Shown here piece by piece: positions 27,380-37,704 of a DNA stretch of 64,000 bases. A model generated the notes under the pieces. The model searched no databases. It was not told the DNA's origin and saw nothing but the letters and a program-made list of their open reading frames with translations. The stretch comes from Magnetospirillum molischianum DSM 120 (lineage in GTDB: Bacteria; Pseudomonadota; Alphaproteobacteria; Rhodospirillales; Magnetospirillaceae): assembly GCF_000294655.1 (NCBI RefSeq), contig NZ_CAHP01000047.1, forward strand, positions 2,302 to 66,301, given 5' to 3'. The position numbers and the translations under genes were made by a program. The first letter of the stretch is position 1, and every line of letters begins with the position of its first letter.

Positions 27380-28816
27380 ATGGGACAAACCTACGATTCT
27401 TCCCCTTATTGCGAAGCGGCGATCCGCAAATTCACCCTGGCGGCTGTGGTTTGGGGCATTCTGGGCTTCCTGGTCGGCGATTTTATCGCGTGGCAGTTGG
27501 CCTTTCCCGTGCTTAACCTTGACCTCGAATGGACCACATTCGGTCGGTTACGGCCAGTTCATACCACCACGGTGATTTTCGCATTCGGCGGCAATGTGTT
27601 GATGGCGACTTCGCTGTATGTCGTGCAGCGCACCTGTCGCGCCGCTTTATTCGGGGGCGAACGGCTGGGGGCGGCTCTGTTCTGGGGCTATAATCTGTTC
27701 CTGGTTCTGGCGCTGATTTCCTATGTGCTGGGCTATAGCCAAGGACAGGAATATGCCGAGCCGGAATGGCTGCTCGACCTGCTTTTCCTGGTGGTGTGGG
27801 TGCTCTATCTCGCCGTCTTTGCCGGAACGCTGCTGAAGCGGCGCGAGCCTCATATCTATGTCGCCAACTGGTTCTTTCTGGCGATGATCCTGACCATGGC
27901 GCTGCTTCACATCGGCAACAACCTCGCGGTGCCGGTCAGTTTGACCAAAAGTTATCCACTGTTCGGCGGTGTCCAGAATGCAATGACGCAATGGTGGTAC
28001 GGGCATAATGCGGTCGGCTTCTTCCTGACCGCCGGTTTTCTTGGGATCATGTACTATTTCGTTCCCAAGCGAGCCGAGCGACCCGTCTATTCCTATCGCC
28101 TGTCGATCGTCCATTTCTGGGCGCTGATCTTCCTGTACATTTGGGCCGGCCCACATCATCTTCACTATACGGCCTTGCCCGATTGGGCCCAGACCCTGGG
28201 AATGACCTTCTCGGTGATGCTGTGGATGCCGTCCTGGGGCGGTATGCTGAACGGGCTGATGACGCTTTCGGGTGCCTGGGACAAGCTGCGCACCGATCCG
28301 GTGATCCGCTTCATGGTTACCGCCGTTGCGTTTTATGGCATTGCGACCTTCGAGGGGCCGTTGATGGCGATCCGGTCGGTCAATGCATTGTCGCATTACA
28401 CCGATTGGGGGATCGGCCACGTTCATTCGGGGGCGTTGGGCTGGGTTGCCTTCATTTCTTTCGGCGCGATCTATTTCCTGGTGCCGAAGCTGTGGGGCAA
28501 GTCCGAGATGTATTCGTTGCGTCTGGTTGGGATTCACTTCTGGATCGCGACCCTGGGCATCGTCCTCTACATCGCCGCGATGTGGATTTCGGGGATCATG
28601 CAAGGTCTGATGTGGCGAGCCTATGACAGCTATGGATTCCTTGAATACTCATTCATCGAGACGGTCAAGGCGATGCATCCCTATTACGTTATCCGTGCCA
28701 TCGGCGGGGTGCTGTTCGCGGTCGGAGGTCTAGTGATGGCCTACAACGTGGTGCGGACGATTTTTGGCGAAGACACGGTAACGGCTGCCGTGCCCGCGCC
28801 CAGCCCGGCCCGTTAA
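27380..28816 (+). CDS. ccoN: Cytochrome cbb3 oxidase subunit I CcoN
   Basis: The catalytic heme b/heme b3-CuB subunit of the high-affinity terminal oxidase, 478 aa with about 12 membrane helices. [15 protein letters not shown] carries a heme ligand, [21 protein letters not shown] includes the CuB His and the cbb3-type cross-linked Tyr region, and [15 protein letters not shown] and HVHSGALGW hold further ligands. It opens a continuous ccoNOQPGHIS-panBC gene run. I saw no canonical FNR box (TTGAT-N4-ATCAA) in the 107 bp between it and rlmI. Confidence 0.97.
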   Translation: MGQTYDSSPYCEAAIRKFTLAAVVWGILGFLVGDFIAWQLAFPVLNLDLEWTTFGRLRPVHTTTVIFAFGGNVLMATSLYVVQRTCRAALFGGERLGAALFWGYNLFLVLALISYVLGYSQGQEYAEPEWLLDLLFLVVWVLYLAVFAGTLLKRREPHIYVANWFFLAMILTMALLHIGNNLAVPVSLTKSYPLFGGVQNAMTQWWYGHNAVGFFLTAGFLGIMYYFVPKRAERPVYSYRLSIVHFWALIFLYIWAGPHHLHYTALPDWAQTLGMTFSVMLWMPSWGGMLNGLMTLSGAWDKLRTDPVIRFMVTAVAFYGIATFEGPLMAIRSVNALSHYTDWGIGHVHSGALGWVAFISFGAIYFLVPKLWGKSEMYSLRLVGIHFWIATLGIVLYIAAMWISGIMQGLMWRAYDSYGFLEYSFIETVKAMHPYYVIRAIGGVLFAVGGLVMAYNVVRTIFGEDTVTAAVPAPSPAR

Positions 28817-28831
28817 AGGAGAACCCGGACG

Positions 28832-29572
28832 ATGTCGCTGTTCAAACATCACGCCCGGATCGAGACCAACGCTCTGCTGCTGACGATCGGTATCGTGGTC
28901 ACGGTGTCGGTGGGGGGGCTTGTCGAGGTGGCCCCGCTGTTCTCGATTGAATCGACGATCGAGCGGGTCGAGGGGGTGCGCCCCTATAGCCCGTTGGAGC
29001 AGGCTGGACGCGACATCTACTTGCGCGAGGGCTGCTACAACTGCCACAGCCAGATGATCCGTCCCTTCAAGGACGAGGCCGAGCGTTATGGCCATTACAG
29101 TCTGGCCGCCGAGTCGAAATACGATCACCCGTTCCAGTGGGGGTCGAAACGTACCGGCCCCGATCTGGCCCGTGTCGGTGGGAAATATGCGAGCGATTGG
29201 CATGTTCGCCATCTGATCGATCCGCGTTCGGTGGTGCCGGGTTCGGTGATGCCCGGCTACCCCCATCTGATGCGGCCGCTTGATTACAGCGATATCGGCG
29301 TCCGGCTGCGGGTGCTGCGGTCGGTCGGCGTCCCTTATAACGATACCCAGATCGATGGTGCGGCCCACGATTTGGAAGAACAAGCTCTGGCCGATCCTAA
29401 CGCGGCTCCGCCTCCCGTGATGGCGAGTTATCCCAAGGCCCGGCTGGGCCGCGCGGTCGAAAGCCCCGAGAACGGGCCAGTCACTGAGATGGATGCACTG
29501 GTGGCGTATCTTCAGGTGCTGGGAACGATGGTCGATTTCACGCAGGTCGATCCCGCCTTGATCCGCCGCTGA
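28832..29572 (+). CDS. ccoO: Cytochrome cbb3 oxidase subunit II CcoO
   Basis: A membrane-anchored mono-heme cytochrome c subunit, 246 aa. An N-terminal membrane helix (about 15-35) precedes the heme motif CYNCH (68-72), followed by the family hallmark SQMIRPFKDE. The conserved GSKRTGPDLARVGGKY and PGSVMPGYPHL supply the distal Met ligand region. It lies 15 nt after ccoN with an AGGAG ribosome site. Confidence 0.97.
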   Translation: MSLFKHHARIETNALLLTIGIVVTVSVGGLVEVAPLFSIESTIERVEGVRPYSPLEQAGRDIYLREGCYNCHSQMIRPFKDEAERYGHYSLAAESKYDHPFQWGSKRTGPDLARVGGKYASDWHVRHLIDPRSVVPGSVMPGYPHLMRPLDYSDIGVRLRVLRSVGVPYNDTQIDGAAHDLEEQALADPNAAPPPVMASYPKARLGRAVESPENGPVTEMDALVAYLQVLGTMVDFTQVDPALIRR

Positions 29573-29588
29573 CCGAAGGGACACGCCA

Positions 29589-29768
29589 ATGCCGTCTGCC
29601 TTTGTCGATGAGATCTTGAGGCCGTTTTGGGGGCTGTGGTTGATGGCCGTTTTCATCGCGATCATCGCCGCTGTCTATTGGCCGGGCAATCGCAAGCGGT
29701 TGGAAGAACATGGCAGCATTCCGCTGCGCGACGACGAGGAGCAGGAGAGCGCGCCATGGCACCGGTAG
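29589..29768 (+). CDS. ccoQ: CcoQ small cbb3 oxidase subunit
   Basis: A 59-aa single-pass membrane protein: PFWGLWLMAVFIAIIAAVYW forms the helix and is followed by the CcoQ-like NRKRLEEHGSIPLRDDE tail. It lies exactly where ccoQ is expected, between ccoO and ccoP, and stabilises the complex. It is too short for most gene callers. The ccoP start lies inside its last codons (13-nt overlap). Confidence 0.88.
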   Translation: MPSAFVDEILRPFWGLWLMAVFIAIIAAVYWPGNRKRLEEHGSIPLRDDEEQESAPWHR

Positions 29769-30655
29769 AAAAAGACCCTGTCACCGGCCGCTACACCACG
29801 GGCCATGAGTGGGACGGCATCCGCGAGCTGAACACGCCATTGCCGCGCTGGTGGATCATCGTTTTTTGGGTCAGCGTGGTGTGGTCGATCGGCTATTGGG
29901 TGCTGATGCCAAGCTGGCCGTTGCTGAACGGCTTTACGCCGGGCTTGCTGGGCTATTCCTCGCGCGCCGATCTGGAAAGCGAAATCGCCGAGCAGAAGGC
30001 GGCTCGTGCCGTCTGGCTGAATCGGATCGAATCGTTGCCTGCCGCGGCGGTCGAGGCCGATTCCGAACTGCTGACCTATGCCCGCGCCGGAGGACGGATC
30101 GCCTTTGAGGAAAATTGCGCTCCCTGCCATGGTGTCGGTGGGGTGGGAGCCTTTGGCTATCCGACTCTGGCCGATGACGAATGGCTGTGGGGCGGTACCA
30201 TCGACGAGATCGAGCAGACGATCAAATTCGGTGTGCGCAATTCCAACCCCAATTCGCACCAGAGCGAGATGCCGAAATTTGGAGCCGACGGCATCCTGAC
30301 ACCCCAACAGATCGAGCAGGTCGCCGATTATGTTTTGACCGTTGCCGATCGCGCTCCGGTGGCGAGTCTGCCGGGTGCCGAAATCTTCGCCGAGAATTGC
30401 GCGGTCTGCCATGGCGAGGTCGGAGAAGGGAACAAGGATATCGGCGCACCGGCCCTTAACAATCAGATTTGGCTTTATGCCAGCAAGCTGGGCAACCAGA
30501 AACCCGAGGTCCGCGCGGCCGAGATTCGCGCCACGGTGATTTCTCAGGTGACCCGGCCCCGCCATGGTGCGATGCCGGCTTGGTCCGAGCGGCTGGGGCC
30601 GGGCACGATCCGCATGCTGGCGGTTTACGTCCATACTCTGGGAGGCGGACGGTGA
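29756..30655 (+). CDS. ccoP: Cytochrome cbb3 oxidase subunit III CcoP
   Basis: The di-heme cytochrome c subunit, 299 aa. The N-terminus has the family motif HEWDGIRELNTPLPRWW, a membrane helix (about 31-50), and two heme c motifs CAPCH (121-125) and CAVCH (215-219), each followed by a distal Met region (QSEMPKFG, HGAMPAW). The start at 29756 is chosen because the family N-terminus begins there; a longer in-frame reading from 29627 overlaps ccoQ. It overlaps ccoG by 4 nt (GTGA). Confidence 0.97.
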   Translation: MAPVEKDPVTGRYTTGHEWDGIRELNTPLPRWWIIVFWVSVVWSIGYWVLMPSWPLLNGFTPGLLGYSSRADLESEIAEQKAARAVWLNRIESLPAAAVEADSELLTYARAGGRIAFEENCAPCHGVGGVGAFGYPTLADDEWLWGGTIDEIEQTIKFGVRNSNPNSHQSEMPKFGADGILTPQQIEQVADYVLTVADRAPVASLPGAEIFAENCAVCHGEVGEGNKDIGAPALNNQIWLYASKLGNQKPEVRAAEIRATVISQVTRPRHGAMPAWSERLGPGTIRMLAVYVHTLGGGR

Positions 30656-32058
30656 CTGAGCCAGAGGGCAGTTCTCTCTATGCCCGCTCCGAAACCGTCC
30701 AGTCCCGCTCGGTTCGTGGACGATTTCGGTCCTGGAAATTTCTGGCGATGGTGGTGTTGCTGCCCTGGTGGTATCTGGCCCCGTTCCTGCGCTGGAATCG
30801 TGGCCCTGGCGCCCCGGATCAGGCGATCCTGATCGACATGGGGGGGCGGCGGGCTTATTTCCTCGGCCTCGAAATCTGGCCGCAGGAAGTCTATTACCTG
30901 ACCGGAATTCTGGTCGTCGCCGCCATCGTCCTGTTCCTCGTCAGCGCGTTGTACGGGCGGGTCTGGTGCGGGTTTCTGTGTTGGCAGACCGTCTATACCG
31001 ATCTGTTCGTTCAAATCGAGCGGATGCTGATCGGCGACCGGACCCGTCGTCTGGCACTGGACCGCGCCCCCTGGAATCTGGACAAGCTGGCTCGCAAGGG
31101 TGCCGTCCATCTGCTCTGGATGCTGATCGCCGGATCTTGCGGCATTGCCTTCGCGCTGTATTTCGGCAATGCGCCAACGATGTTGCCCGCCATCCTGACG
31201 GGGCGCGAAAGCGTGGCGATCTATGGCGCGATCGCTGTCGTTGGCGGCTTTTGCTATTTGCTGGCTGGTTTTGCCCGCGAGCAGGTTTGCCTGTACATGT
31301 GCCCTTATTCTCGCTTTCAGGCGGCGATGTTCGACGAGCATTCGCTGATCGTCGGCTATGAAGCCTGGCGGGGCGAGCGGCGCGGGCGCTGGCGCAAGGG
31401 GCAGACGTTCGAGGGACGCGGCCATTGCATCGATTGCGGAGTCTGCGTGGCGGTCTGCCCGACCGGAATCGACATTCGAAACGGTTCGCAACTGGGCTGT
31501 ATCGGCTGCGGTCTGTGCATCGACGGTTGCGATGCGATGATGGACCGGGTTGGGTTGCCGCGTGGACTGATTACCTGGGATTCAATCGCCAGTCAGGCTG
31601 CCCGCGCACGGGGGGAGACTCCCCGGCATCGGCTGGTGCGCCCGCGTACCCTGGTCTATGGCGCGATTCTGGCGCTTTCCCTCGGGGTGATCGGTTGGTC
31701 TCTGATCGCGCGGACCACGACCGAGATGACCATTCTGCACGAGCGGGCATTGCTGTATGTGCGCCTTTCGGATGGATCTATCCGTAACGGCTATGTCGTC
31801 AAGGTTCAGAACAAGGTGCGGTCGGAACGGATCTTCGATCTGCAAATCGAGGGGCTGGAGGGGGTTCGCATGTCGGTGATCGGCGGCGGCCCACCTCTAA
31901 AGGTTGCGTCGGATTCAGTCGGCAGCTTCACCGTGTTCGTGACTGCCGCCGCCGGGATCGCCACGGGACGGCGGGTATCCCTGGCCTTTGTTTTGCGCGA
32001 TCTGAAAGACGGTAGCGAAACCCGCGCCGAATCTCTGTTCGTCGGGCCGGACAGATGA
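30652..32058 (+). CDS. ccoG: CcoG (FixG/RdxA) cbb3 maturation ferredoxin-type protein
   Basis: A membrane iron-sulfur protein needed for copper reduction during cbb3 oxidase assembly. The protein (468 aa from the GTG at 30652) has about five membrane helices and two 4Fe-4S motifs, CIDCGVCVAVCPTGIDIRNG and CIGCGLCIDGCD. The membrane CxxxCP motif YMCPYSRFQ and a C-terminal Ig-like FixG domain (from about 380) are also visible. GGGAGG precedes the GTG start. Confidence 0.95.
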   Translation: MTEPEGSSLYARSETVQSRSVRGRFRSWKFLAMVVLLPWWYLAPFLRWNRGPGAPDQAILIDMGGRRAYFLGLEIWPQEVYYLTGILVVAAIVLFLVSALYGRVWCGFLCWQTVYTDLFVQIERMLIGDRTRRLALDRAPWNLDKLARKGAVHLLWMLIAGSCGIAFALYFGNAPTMLPAILTGRESVAIYGAIAVVGGFCYLLAGFAREQVCLYMCPYSRFQAAMFDEHSLIVGYEAWRGERRGRWRKGQTFEGRGHCIDCGVCVAVCPTGIDIRNGSQLGCIGCGLCIDGCDAMMDRVGLPRGLITWDSIASQAARARGETPRHRLVRPRTLVYGAILALSLGVIGWSLIARTTTEMTILHERALLYVRLSDGSIRNGYVVKVQNKVRSERIFDLQIEGLEGVRMSVIGGGPPLKVASDSVGSFTVFVTAAAGIATGRRVSLAFVLRDLKDGSETRAESLFVGPDR

Positions 32059-32540
32059 CCGCCGACCGCCGCCCCGGCTGGTGGTATCCCTATATTTTCG
32101 TCGCCGTCTTCGGGGTGGTGGTGGCGGTTAATGCGACGATGGCTTGGCTGGCGGGCAGCACCTTTCCCGGTCTCTCGGCCGAGCGGGCCTATGACAAGGG
32201 GCTTGCCTACAATCAAGCGCTGGAGGCGGCGAGACGGCAAGAAGCGCTGGGCTGGTCCGTCATGACGATGACCGATCCGATTCCCAATGGGTCCGGGATC
32301 GTCATTGCCCAGACGTATCGCGACCGCGATGGACATCCGATCGACGGGTTGCAGGTTCGGGTCCATCTGTCCCGTCCCGCCGTCCAGAACGACGACCGCA
32401 ATGTCGTTCTCAGCCCGTCCGGTCCCGGCGATTATGCCGTTATCGTCGTCTTGCCTTTGCCCGGTCTGTGGGATCTTCAGGCGGTAGCCGAGGGTGGCGG
32501 AGTGAGTTACCAAAGCTTCCGCCGCTTCGTCGCGCCGTGA
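32055..32540 (+). CDS. ccoH: CcoH/FixH cbb3 oxidase assembly protein
   Basis: A 161-aa FixH-family protein with one N-terminal membrane helix (YIFVAVFGVVVAVNATMAW) and the family motif AYDKGLAYNQALEAARRQEALGW split over residues 45-70. A periplasmic beta-rich domain follows. It is required for stable cbb3 oxidase assembly. It overlaps its neighbours by 4 nt on each side. Confidence 0.92.
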   Translation: MTADRRPGWWYPYIFVAVFGVVVAVNATMAWLAGSTFPGLSAERAYDKGLAYNQALEAARRQEALGWSVMTMTDPIPNGSGIVIAQTYRDRDGHPIDGLQVRVHLSRPAVQNDDRNVVLSPSGPGDYAVIVVLPLPGLWDLQAVAEGGGVSYQSFRRFVAP

Positions 32541-34885
32541 CCGGCCCGGCCGCGCTCTGCCGTCATTGCGGTTCGCCGCTGGGGGGAGAGAGCGCGGCGG
32601 TCGGCGGTTTTTGCTGCGCCGGGTGCGCCGCCGCCTATGAGCTGATCTCGGCCCAGGGGCTGGATCTCTACTACCGACGCCGTTGTCTCGATCCCACCGC
32701 CCAGCCGCCACGCCCCGACGGCGACGGCGTTGCCGCCGCTTTGTCCGATCATGTCACCGCCCTGCCGGGAGGCGAGTCCGCTCTGTCCTTGATGGTCGAT
32801 GGCGTCCAATGCGGCGCCTGTGTCTGGCTGATCGAATCGCTGCTGACCCGCCAGCCCGGCGTGACCTGGGCCAGGGTCAACCTCACCACCCGGCGACTGG
32901 CGTTGCGCTTTCGCCCCGAGGAGAACGATCCGGCCGCGATTCTCGCTCCGGTGTTCGCGGTGGGCTACCGACTGGTGCCATTCGATCCCGACCGGCTGGA
33001 ATCCGACGATCTCCGCCATGAACGGGGGCTGTTGAAGGCGATGGCGGTGACCGGATTCGCCGCCGGAAATGTCATGTTGCTGTCGGTATCGGTCTGGGCC
33101 GGGCATGCCCAAGGGATGGGACCGGCGACGCGGGGGTTGCTGCATTGGGTGTCGGCGCTGGTGGCGCTCCCAGCGGTGGTCTATGGCCTGCGTCCTTTTG
33201 CCGCCTCGGCGCTTGGAGCGCTGCGGGCGGGGCGAACCAATATGGACGTGCCGATCACTATCGGCGTCGTGCTGACCTCGGCGATGAGCTTGTGGGAGAC
33301 CGTCAACGGGGGGCCGCATGCTTACTTCGATTCGGCGGTCAGCCTGCTGTTCTTTCTGTTGATCGGACGCTATCTGGAGGCGCGGGCCCGCGGCCGGGCA
33401 CGGTCGGCGGTCGAGCATCTGCTGGCGCTCGATGCCCGCGCCGTGCTGGTGATCGATTCCGATGGACATCGGAGGCTGGTGCCACCGCGCCGGGTGATGG
33501 TGGGGCAGACCGTTCTGGTGGCGGCGGGCGAGCGGGTAGGGATCGACGGCGTGGTAATCGATGGCCGTTCCGACATTGAATCCGGGCTGTTGACCGGAGA
33601 AAGCGTGCCAATGGCGGCCGGTCCGGGCAGTCCACTTTACGCCGGGACGATGAACCTGACCGCGCCGTTGCGGCTGCGGGTCACGGCGGTTGGCGAGGAC
33701 ACGCTGTTGGCCGGGATCGTCCGCATGATGGAGGTCGCCGAACAGGGCCGCGCCCGCTATGTCGCCTTCGCCGAACGGGTGGCGCGCTGGTACGCCCCGG
33801 TGGTGCATCTGACCGCTCTGGTCACGTTTATCGGTTGGATCGTGCTGGCGGGGATGGCGTGGCAGCCGGCGCTGCTGATTGCGGTATCGGTGCTGATCGT
33901 CACCTGCCCCTGCGCTCTGGCTCTGGCGGTGCCCGTGGTGCAGGTGATCGCCAGCGGACGGTTGATGCGGCGGGGCGTTCTGGTCAAATCGGCGACGGCG
34001 CTGGAACGGCTGGCCGAGATCGATCATGTCGTCTTCGATAAGACCGGGACGTTGACCGCCGGGCGGCCGGTTCTGCGGCCAGAGGGCGGCTGGAACGCCG
34101 ACGATCTGGCGGTGGCGGCATCGTTGGCGGTAGCGTCGTCGCATCCGCTCGCCCGCGCTCTGGTGGCGGCCTGTCCCGATGTCCGTTCCGCCGAGGCGGT
34201 GACCGAGCATCCCGGCCAGGGATTGAGCGGATGCGGGGGAGACCGGCTCGGCTCGCGGGCCTTTGTCGCCGTCCTGGAATCCGACGAGGCCGACGGGCCG
34301 GAATTATGGCTGGCCCGGCCGGGCGAGACTCCGGTTCGCTTCGCCTTTGCCGATCGTCCGCGCGCGGATGCGAACGACGCGATTGCCGCTCTGCGGCACC
34401 TGGGGCTGTCGGTCGAATTGCTGTCGGGCGACCGTCGCGTCATCGTCGCCGCGTTGGCGGATACGGTTGGAATCACCGATTGGCGTGGCGGCTGCGATCC
34501 GGCGGCGAAGGTGGCCCGGCTGACCACGCTGGCCGCCCGTGGCCGCCGGGTGCTGATGGTCGGTGACGGTCTCAATGACGCTCCGGCCCTGGCCGCCGCC
34601 CATGTCTCGATTTCGCCCGCCAGCGGCGCGGATATCAGCCGGGCCGCTGCGGATCTGGTCTTCCAGGGAGAGCGGCTGGCTCCGCTGGTCGAAGCCATCG
34701 CGGTGGCGCGTCAGGCTCGGACGTTGACCCGGCAGAACTTTGCGCTCGCACTCGGTTATAATCTGCTGGCGGTGCCGTTGGCGATCAGTGGTGTCGTTAC
34801 GCCCCTGATCGCGGCGATTGCCATGTCCGCCTCGTCGCTGCTAGTAATTGTGAACGCCCTACGTCTGTCCGGCGGGAGGCGGTGA
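32537..34885 (+). CDS. ccoI: CcoI/FixI copper-transporting P1B-type ATPase
   Basis: It exports copper for the oxidase CuB site. The start is the GTG at 32537 (782 aa). The N-terminus carries a Cys-rich putative metal site ([19 protein letters not shown]), then an HMA domain with GVQCGACVW. After the membrane segments come the CPC channel motif ([12 protein letters not shown]), the phosphorylation site DKTGTLTAG and [27 protein letters not shown] and GLLTGESVP are further P-type landmarks. Its place after ccoGH and the N-terminal CCAGC motif identify it as CcoI rather than a detoxifying CopA. Confidence 0.94.
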   Translation: MTGPAALCRHCGSPLGGESAAVGGFCCAGCAAAYELISAQGLDLYYRRRCLDPTAQPPRPDGDGVAAALSDHVTALPGGESALSLMVDGVQCGACVWLIESLLTRQPGVTWARVNLTTRRLALRFRPEENDPAAILAPVFAVGYRLVPFDPDRLESDDLRHERGLLKAMAVTGFAAGNVMLLSVSVWAGHAQGMGPATRGLLHWVSALVALPAVVYGLRPFAASALGALRAGRTNMDVPITIGVVLTSAMSLWETVNGGPHAYFDSAVSLLFFLLIGRYLEARARGRARSAVEHLLALDARAVLVIDSDGHRRLVPPRRVMVGQTVLVAAGERVGIDGVVIDGRSDIESGLLTGESVPMAAGPGSPLYAGTMNLTAPLRLRVTAVGEDTLLAGIVRMMEVAEQGRARYVAFAERVARWYAPVVHLTALVTFIGWIVLAGMAWQPALLIAVSVLIVTCPCALALAVPVVQVIASGRLMRRGVLVKSATALERLAEIDHVVFDKTGTLTAGRPVLRPEGGWNADDLAVAASLAVASSHPLARALVAACPDVRSAEAVTEHPGQGLSGCGGDRLGSRAFVAVLESDEADGPELWLARPGETPVRFAFADRPRADANDAIAALRHLGLSVELLSGDRRVIVAALADTVGITDWRGGCDPAAKVARLTTLAARGRRVLMVGDGLNDAPALAAAHVSISPASGADISRAAADLVFQGERLAPLVEAIAVARQARTLTRQNFALALGYNLLAVPLAISGVVTPLIAAIAMSASSLLVIVNALRLSGGRR

Positions 34886-34888
34886 CCG

Positions 34889-35083
34889 ATGGAAACCCTT
34901 CTGATGCTGATCCCTGTCGCCCTGATCCTGGGCTTGCTCGGGTTGGTCGGGTTCCTGTGGTCATTGCGCTCTGGCCAATTCGACGATATGGACGGTGCCG
35001 CCCAGCGCATTCTGTTCGACAACGACGACGACAAAGCGCCGCCGCCGCCTGGGCACCGACAAGAAAAAGGGAGCAACAGGTGA
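34889..35083 (+). CDS. ccoS: CcoS cbb3 oxidase maturation protein
   Basis: A 64-aa protein with one membrane helix ([21 protein letters not shown]) followed by the CcoS hallmark [19 protein letters not shown]. It is needed for cofactor insertion into the cbb3 oxidase. Its stop overlaps the GTG of panB by 4 nt, so pantothenate genes follow the oxidase set without a gap. Confidence 0.93.
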   Translation: METLLMLIPVALILGLLGLVGFLWSLRSGQFDDMDGAAQRILFDNDDDKAPPPPGHRQEKGSNR

Positions 35084-35910
35084 GCCGCGAAATCACAACC
35101 CGGCGGGTGACGACCCGCGACATCCGTGCCCATAAGGGTGGCGAACCGCTGGTGGTGTTGACTGCTTATACCGCCCCGATCGCCCGCCTGCTCGATCCGG
35201 TCTGCGACATTCTGCTGGTCGGTGATTCGCTTGGCATGGTCGTCTATGGCATGGAGACAACCCTGGGGGTGACGCTCGACATGATGATCAACCATGGCCG
35301 CGCCGTGGTGACATCGTCGTCTCGTGCTTGCGTGGTGGTCGATCTGCCGTTCGGCAGTTATCAGGAAAGTCGGGAACAAGCCTTCCGTGCCTCGGCCCGT
35401 TTGCTGGCCGAGACCGGCTGTGCCGCGGTCAAGCTGGAAGGCGGGCGCGAGATGGCCGACACCATCGCCTTTCTGGTCGAACGCGGCGTCCCGGTGATGG
35501 CCCATATCGGGCTAAAGCCCCAGATGGTGCATGCGATCGGTGGATTCCGCGCCCAGGGGCGTAGTGAGCTTGAGGCCGAGGCGATCCGGGCTGACGCTCG
35601 CGCCGTCGCCGATGCAGGTGCTTTTTCCGTGGTGGTCGAGGGGACGGTCGAGCCGGTCGCCCGCGCCCTGTCCGCCGAGATCGATATCCCGACCATCGGC
35701 ATCGGCGCTTCGCCCGCCTGTGACGGTCAGGTGCTGGTGATTGACGACGTGTTGGGACTCTTCGACGATTTCACCCCGAAATTCGTCAAGCGCTATACCG
35801 ATGTGCGCCCGGCGATCCGCGCGGCGGTAGAAAGCTATGCCGCCGATGTCCGGTCCCGCGCCTTTCCCGCGCCGGAGCACTGCTTCGGCCTGCCTCGTAA
35901 GGAGGGTTGA
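35080..35910 (+). CDS. panB: 3-methyl-2-oxobutanoate hydroxymethyltransferase PanB
   Basis: First committed step of pantothenate (coenzyme A) synthesis: 5,10-methylene-THF plus alpha-ketoisovalerate give ketopantoate. The 276-aa protein shows [32 protein letters not shown] (substrate/metal Asp), [15 protein letters not shown] and [16 protein letters not shown]. The GTG at 35080 is chosen because the family N-terminus follows it; the longer in-frame reading crosses ccoS. Confidence 0.96.
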   Translation: MSREITTRRVTTRDIRAHKGGEPLVVLTAYTAPIARLLDPVCDILLVGDSLGMVVYGMETTLGVTLDMMINHGRAVVTSSSRACVVVDLPFGSYQESREQAFRASARLLAETGCAAVKLEGGREMADTIAFLVERGVPVMAHIGLKPQMVHAIGGFRAQGRSELEAEAIRADARAVADAGAFSVVVEGTVEPVARALSAEIDIPTIGIGASPACDGQVLVIDDVLGLFDDFTPKFVKRYTDVRPAIRAAVESYAADVRSRAFPAPEHCFGLPRKEG

Positions 35911-35913
35911 TCG

Positions 35914-36768
35914 ATGAGCCATGAGGTAGACATTGTTCGCGCCGTCGCCGATTTGCGCAACCGCGTCCGCTATTGGCGCGACCAGGGGTTGGGCGTTGCG
36001 CTGGTGCCGACCATGGGGGCGCTGCACCAGGGGCATATGAGCCTGATCTCGCACGCTCTGGAAGTGGCTGACCGGGTGGTGGCTTCGATCTTCGTTAATC
36101 CGATTCAGTTCGGTCCGGGCGAGGATTTCGCACGCTATCCCCGCCAGGAGGCCGAGGACGCCGCGCAATTGTCCAAGGCCGGGTGCCATCTGCTCTTCGC
36201 TCCCCAGGTCGCCGAGATGTATCCCGATGGCTTTTCGACCCAGGTCCGCGTTACGGGGCTGTCCGAGGGGCTGTGCGGAGCCGCCCGTCCCGGTCATTTC
36301 GACGGGGTATCGACGGTAGTGAGCAAGCTGCTGCTTCAGGTTCAGCCCAGCGTCGCCCTGTTCGGGGAAAAGGATTATCAGCAATTGGCGGTGATTCGCC
36401 GGATGGTGCGTGACCTCGACATTCCGGTGTCGGTGCGCGGGGTCGAGATCGTCCGCGAAGAGGACGGGCTGGCTCTGTCGTCGCGCAATGCCTATCTGAC
36501 CGCCGAGCAGCGCGCCATTGCTCCGGCGCTGTACCGGGTCTTGTGTGCGACCGCCGAGGCGCTGGCCGCCGGTGGAGCGGCGTCCGATCTGTGCCCTGCT
36601 GCGGCGCAATCCCTGGTGGCGGCTGGGTTCGATTCGGTCGATTACCTCGAACTGCGTGAGGCCGATACCCTGGCCCCGGTCGAGTCTGTCGTCCGTCCGT
36701 CGCGGTTGCTCGTCGCGGCTCGTCTGGGGACGACCCGTCTGATCGACAATGTTGCGCTGACGCCATAG
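35914..36768 (+). CDS. panC: Pantothenate synthetase PanC
   Basis: It joins pantoate and beta-alanine with ATP. The 284-aa protein has PTMGALHQGHMSLI (HxGH nucleotide motif), FVNPIQFGPGEDFARYPR, GLSEGLCGAARPGHFDGVSTVV, LFGEKDYQQL and the KMSK-like LALSSRNAYL. It begins 3 nt after panB. It probably ends at the hairpin at 36807. Confidence 0.96.
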   Translation: MSHEVDIVRAVADLRNRVRYWRDQGLGVALVPTMGALHQGHMSLISHALEVADRVVASIFVNPIQFGPGEDFARYPRQEAEDAAQLSKAGCHLLFAPQVAEMYPDGFSTQVRVTGLSEGLCGAARPGHFDGVSTVVSKLLLQVQPSVALFGEKDYQQLAVIRRMVRDLDIPVSVRGVEIVREEDGLALSSRNAYLTAEQRAIAPALYRVLCATAEALAAGGAASDLCPAAAQSLVAAGFDSVDYLELREADTLAPVESVVRPSRLLVAARLGTTRLIDNVALTP

Positions 36769-36806
36769 GACGAAGTTTCCGTCTGCAATGGCGGTGGGGC
36801 CAGCGG

Positions 36807-36826
36807 CCGCAAGTCTTGGCTTGCGG
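36807..36826. terminator. Hairpin after panC
   Basis: CCGCAAG and CTTGCGG form a perfect 7-bp stem with a 6-nt loop. An outer GGCCGC/GCGGCC pair can extend it, and four T residues follow on the plus strand. It lies between convergent panC and the HAD gene. Confidence 0.55.
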
Positions 36827-36837
36827 GTCGCGGCCTT

Positions 36838-37704
36838 TTACCAGACCAGACGCGTCAAGGCCGCGCGGGGGCGGTCGCCGTGGCGGCGGATCAGGGCGTC
36901 GAGGCGGGCCAGATCGGGCTGTTCGCCCCAGGTAATGCCCAGTTCATCGGCATGAATGCCGCCGACCACCAGCACCGAAGCGATCCCGGCCTTGCGGGCG
37001 CCGCGAATATCGGTGTGCAACGCATCTCCGATCGCGAGAATCCGGTTCCGGTCGGCGATGCCGAGTCGCTCCAGGGCGGTGTCGTAGATCGCTGGATCGG
37101 GCTTGCCGCGTTCGATCACCACGCCGCCCAGCGAGCGGTAAATGTCGCCCAAGGCTCCGGCGCAGGCGATACGCTTTCCCTGACGGATCACTTCGCGATC
37201 CGGGTTGGCGCAGATCATCGGCAAGGCGCGGGCACGGGCGACGGTGAGAATCGGGCGGTAATCGGCGGCGCTTTCCCCTAGATCGACCGGCCCGGTATTA
37301 AGAACGAAATCGGCTTCGCCCAATTCGACCGCTTCGTAATCGAGATCGTCGAAGATGTTACGGTCGCGCTCTGGCCCCAGGTGATAGAGCCGTCGCCCCA
37401 GCGTAGCAAAGTCGGCCTCGTCGCGCCGTTCGAGCGCCTGATGCACCGCATCGCCCGAAGACAGCGCTTCGTCATACATGTCGCGGCCGATCCCCATTCC
37501 CGACAATTGGGCGATCAGGGCGGTGGAGCGACGGGGCGCGTTCGACAGCAAAAGAGTCCGTTTACCTGCGGCGCGTAGCGCGGCCAAGCACTCGATAACG
37601 TCGGGGTAGGCGACGACACCATCGTGGATCACGCCCCATAGATCGAGAATAACGCCGTCATATCCCTCGACCAGTTCCGACACTCCGGCGGCCAGGACGG
37701 TCAT
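36838..37704 (-). CDS. HAD-IIA (NagD-like) phosphatase
   Basis: A 288-aa haloacid-dehalogenase hydrolase of the NagD/PGP-like type with the capped alpha/beta fold. The nucleophile loop is VILDLWGVIHDG, motif II lies in TLLLSNAPRRS, and the C-terminal acidic motif is AIGDALHTDIRGARKAG. The DLWGV loop and length match the alphaproteobacterial TIGR01459-type group. The substrate is unknown. Its start overlaps the pyrD stop by 4 nt, so it is translationally coupled to pyrD, suggesting nucleotide or sugar-phosphate housekeeping. Confidence 0.85.
   Translation of the reverse strand: MTVLAAGVSELVEGYDGVILDLWGVIHDGVVAYPDVIECLAALRAAGKRTLLLSNAPRRSTALIAQLSGMGIGRDMYDEALSSGDAVHQALERRDEADFATLGRRLYHLGPERDRNIFDDLDYEAVELGEADFVLNTGPVDLGESAADYRPILTVARARALPMICANPDREVIRQGKRIACAGALGDIYRSLGGVVIERGKPDPAIYDTALERLGIADRNRILAIGDALHTDIRGARKAGIASVLVVGGIHADELGITWGEQPDLARLDALIRRHGDRPRAALTRLVW

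Noticed and set aside
32507-34210. 567-codon frame opposite ccoI
   Set aside because: It is antisense to a P-type ATPase with all motifs intact. Its composition is repetitive (Gln, Arg, His, Gly) and no ribosome site or family was seen.
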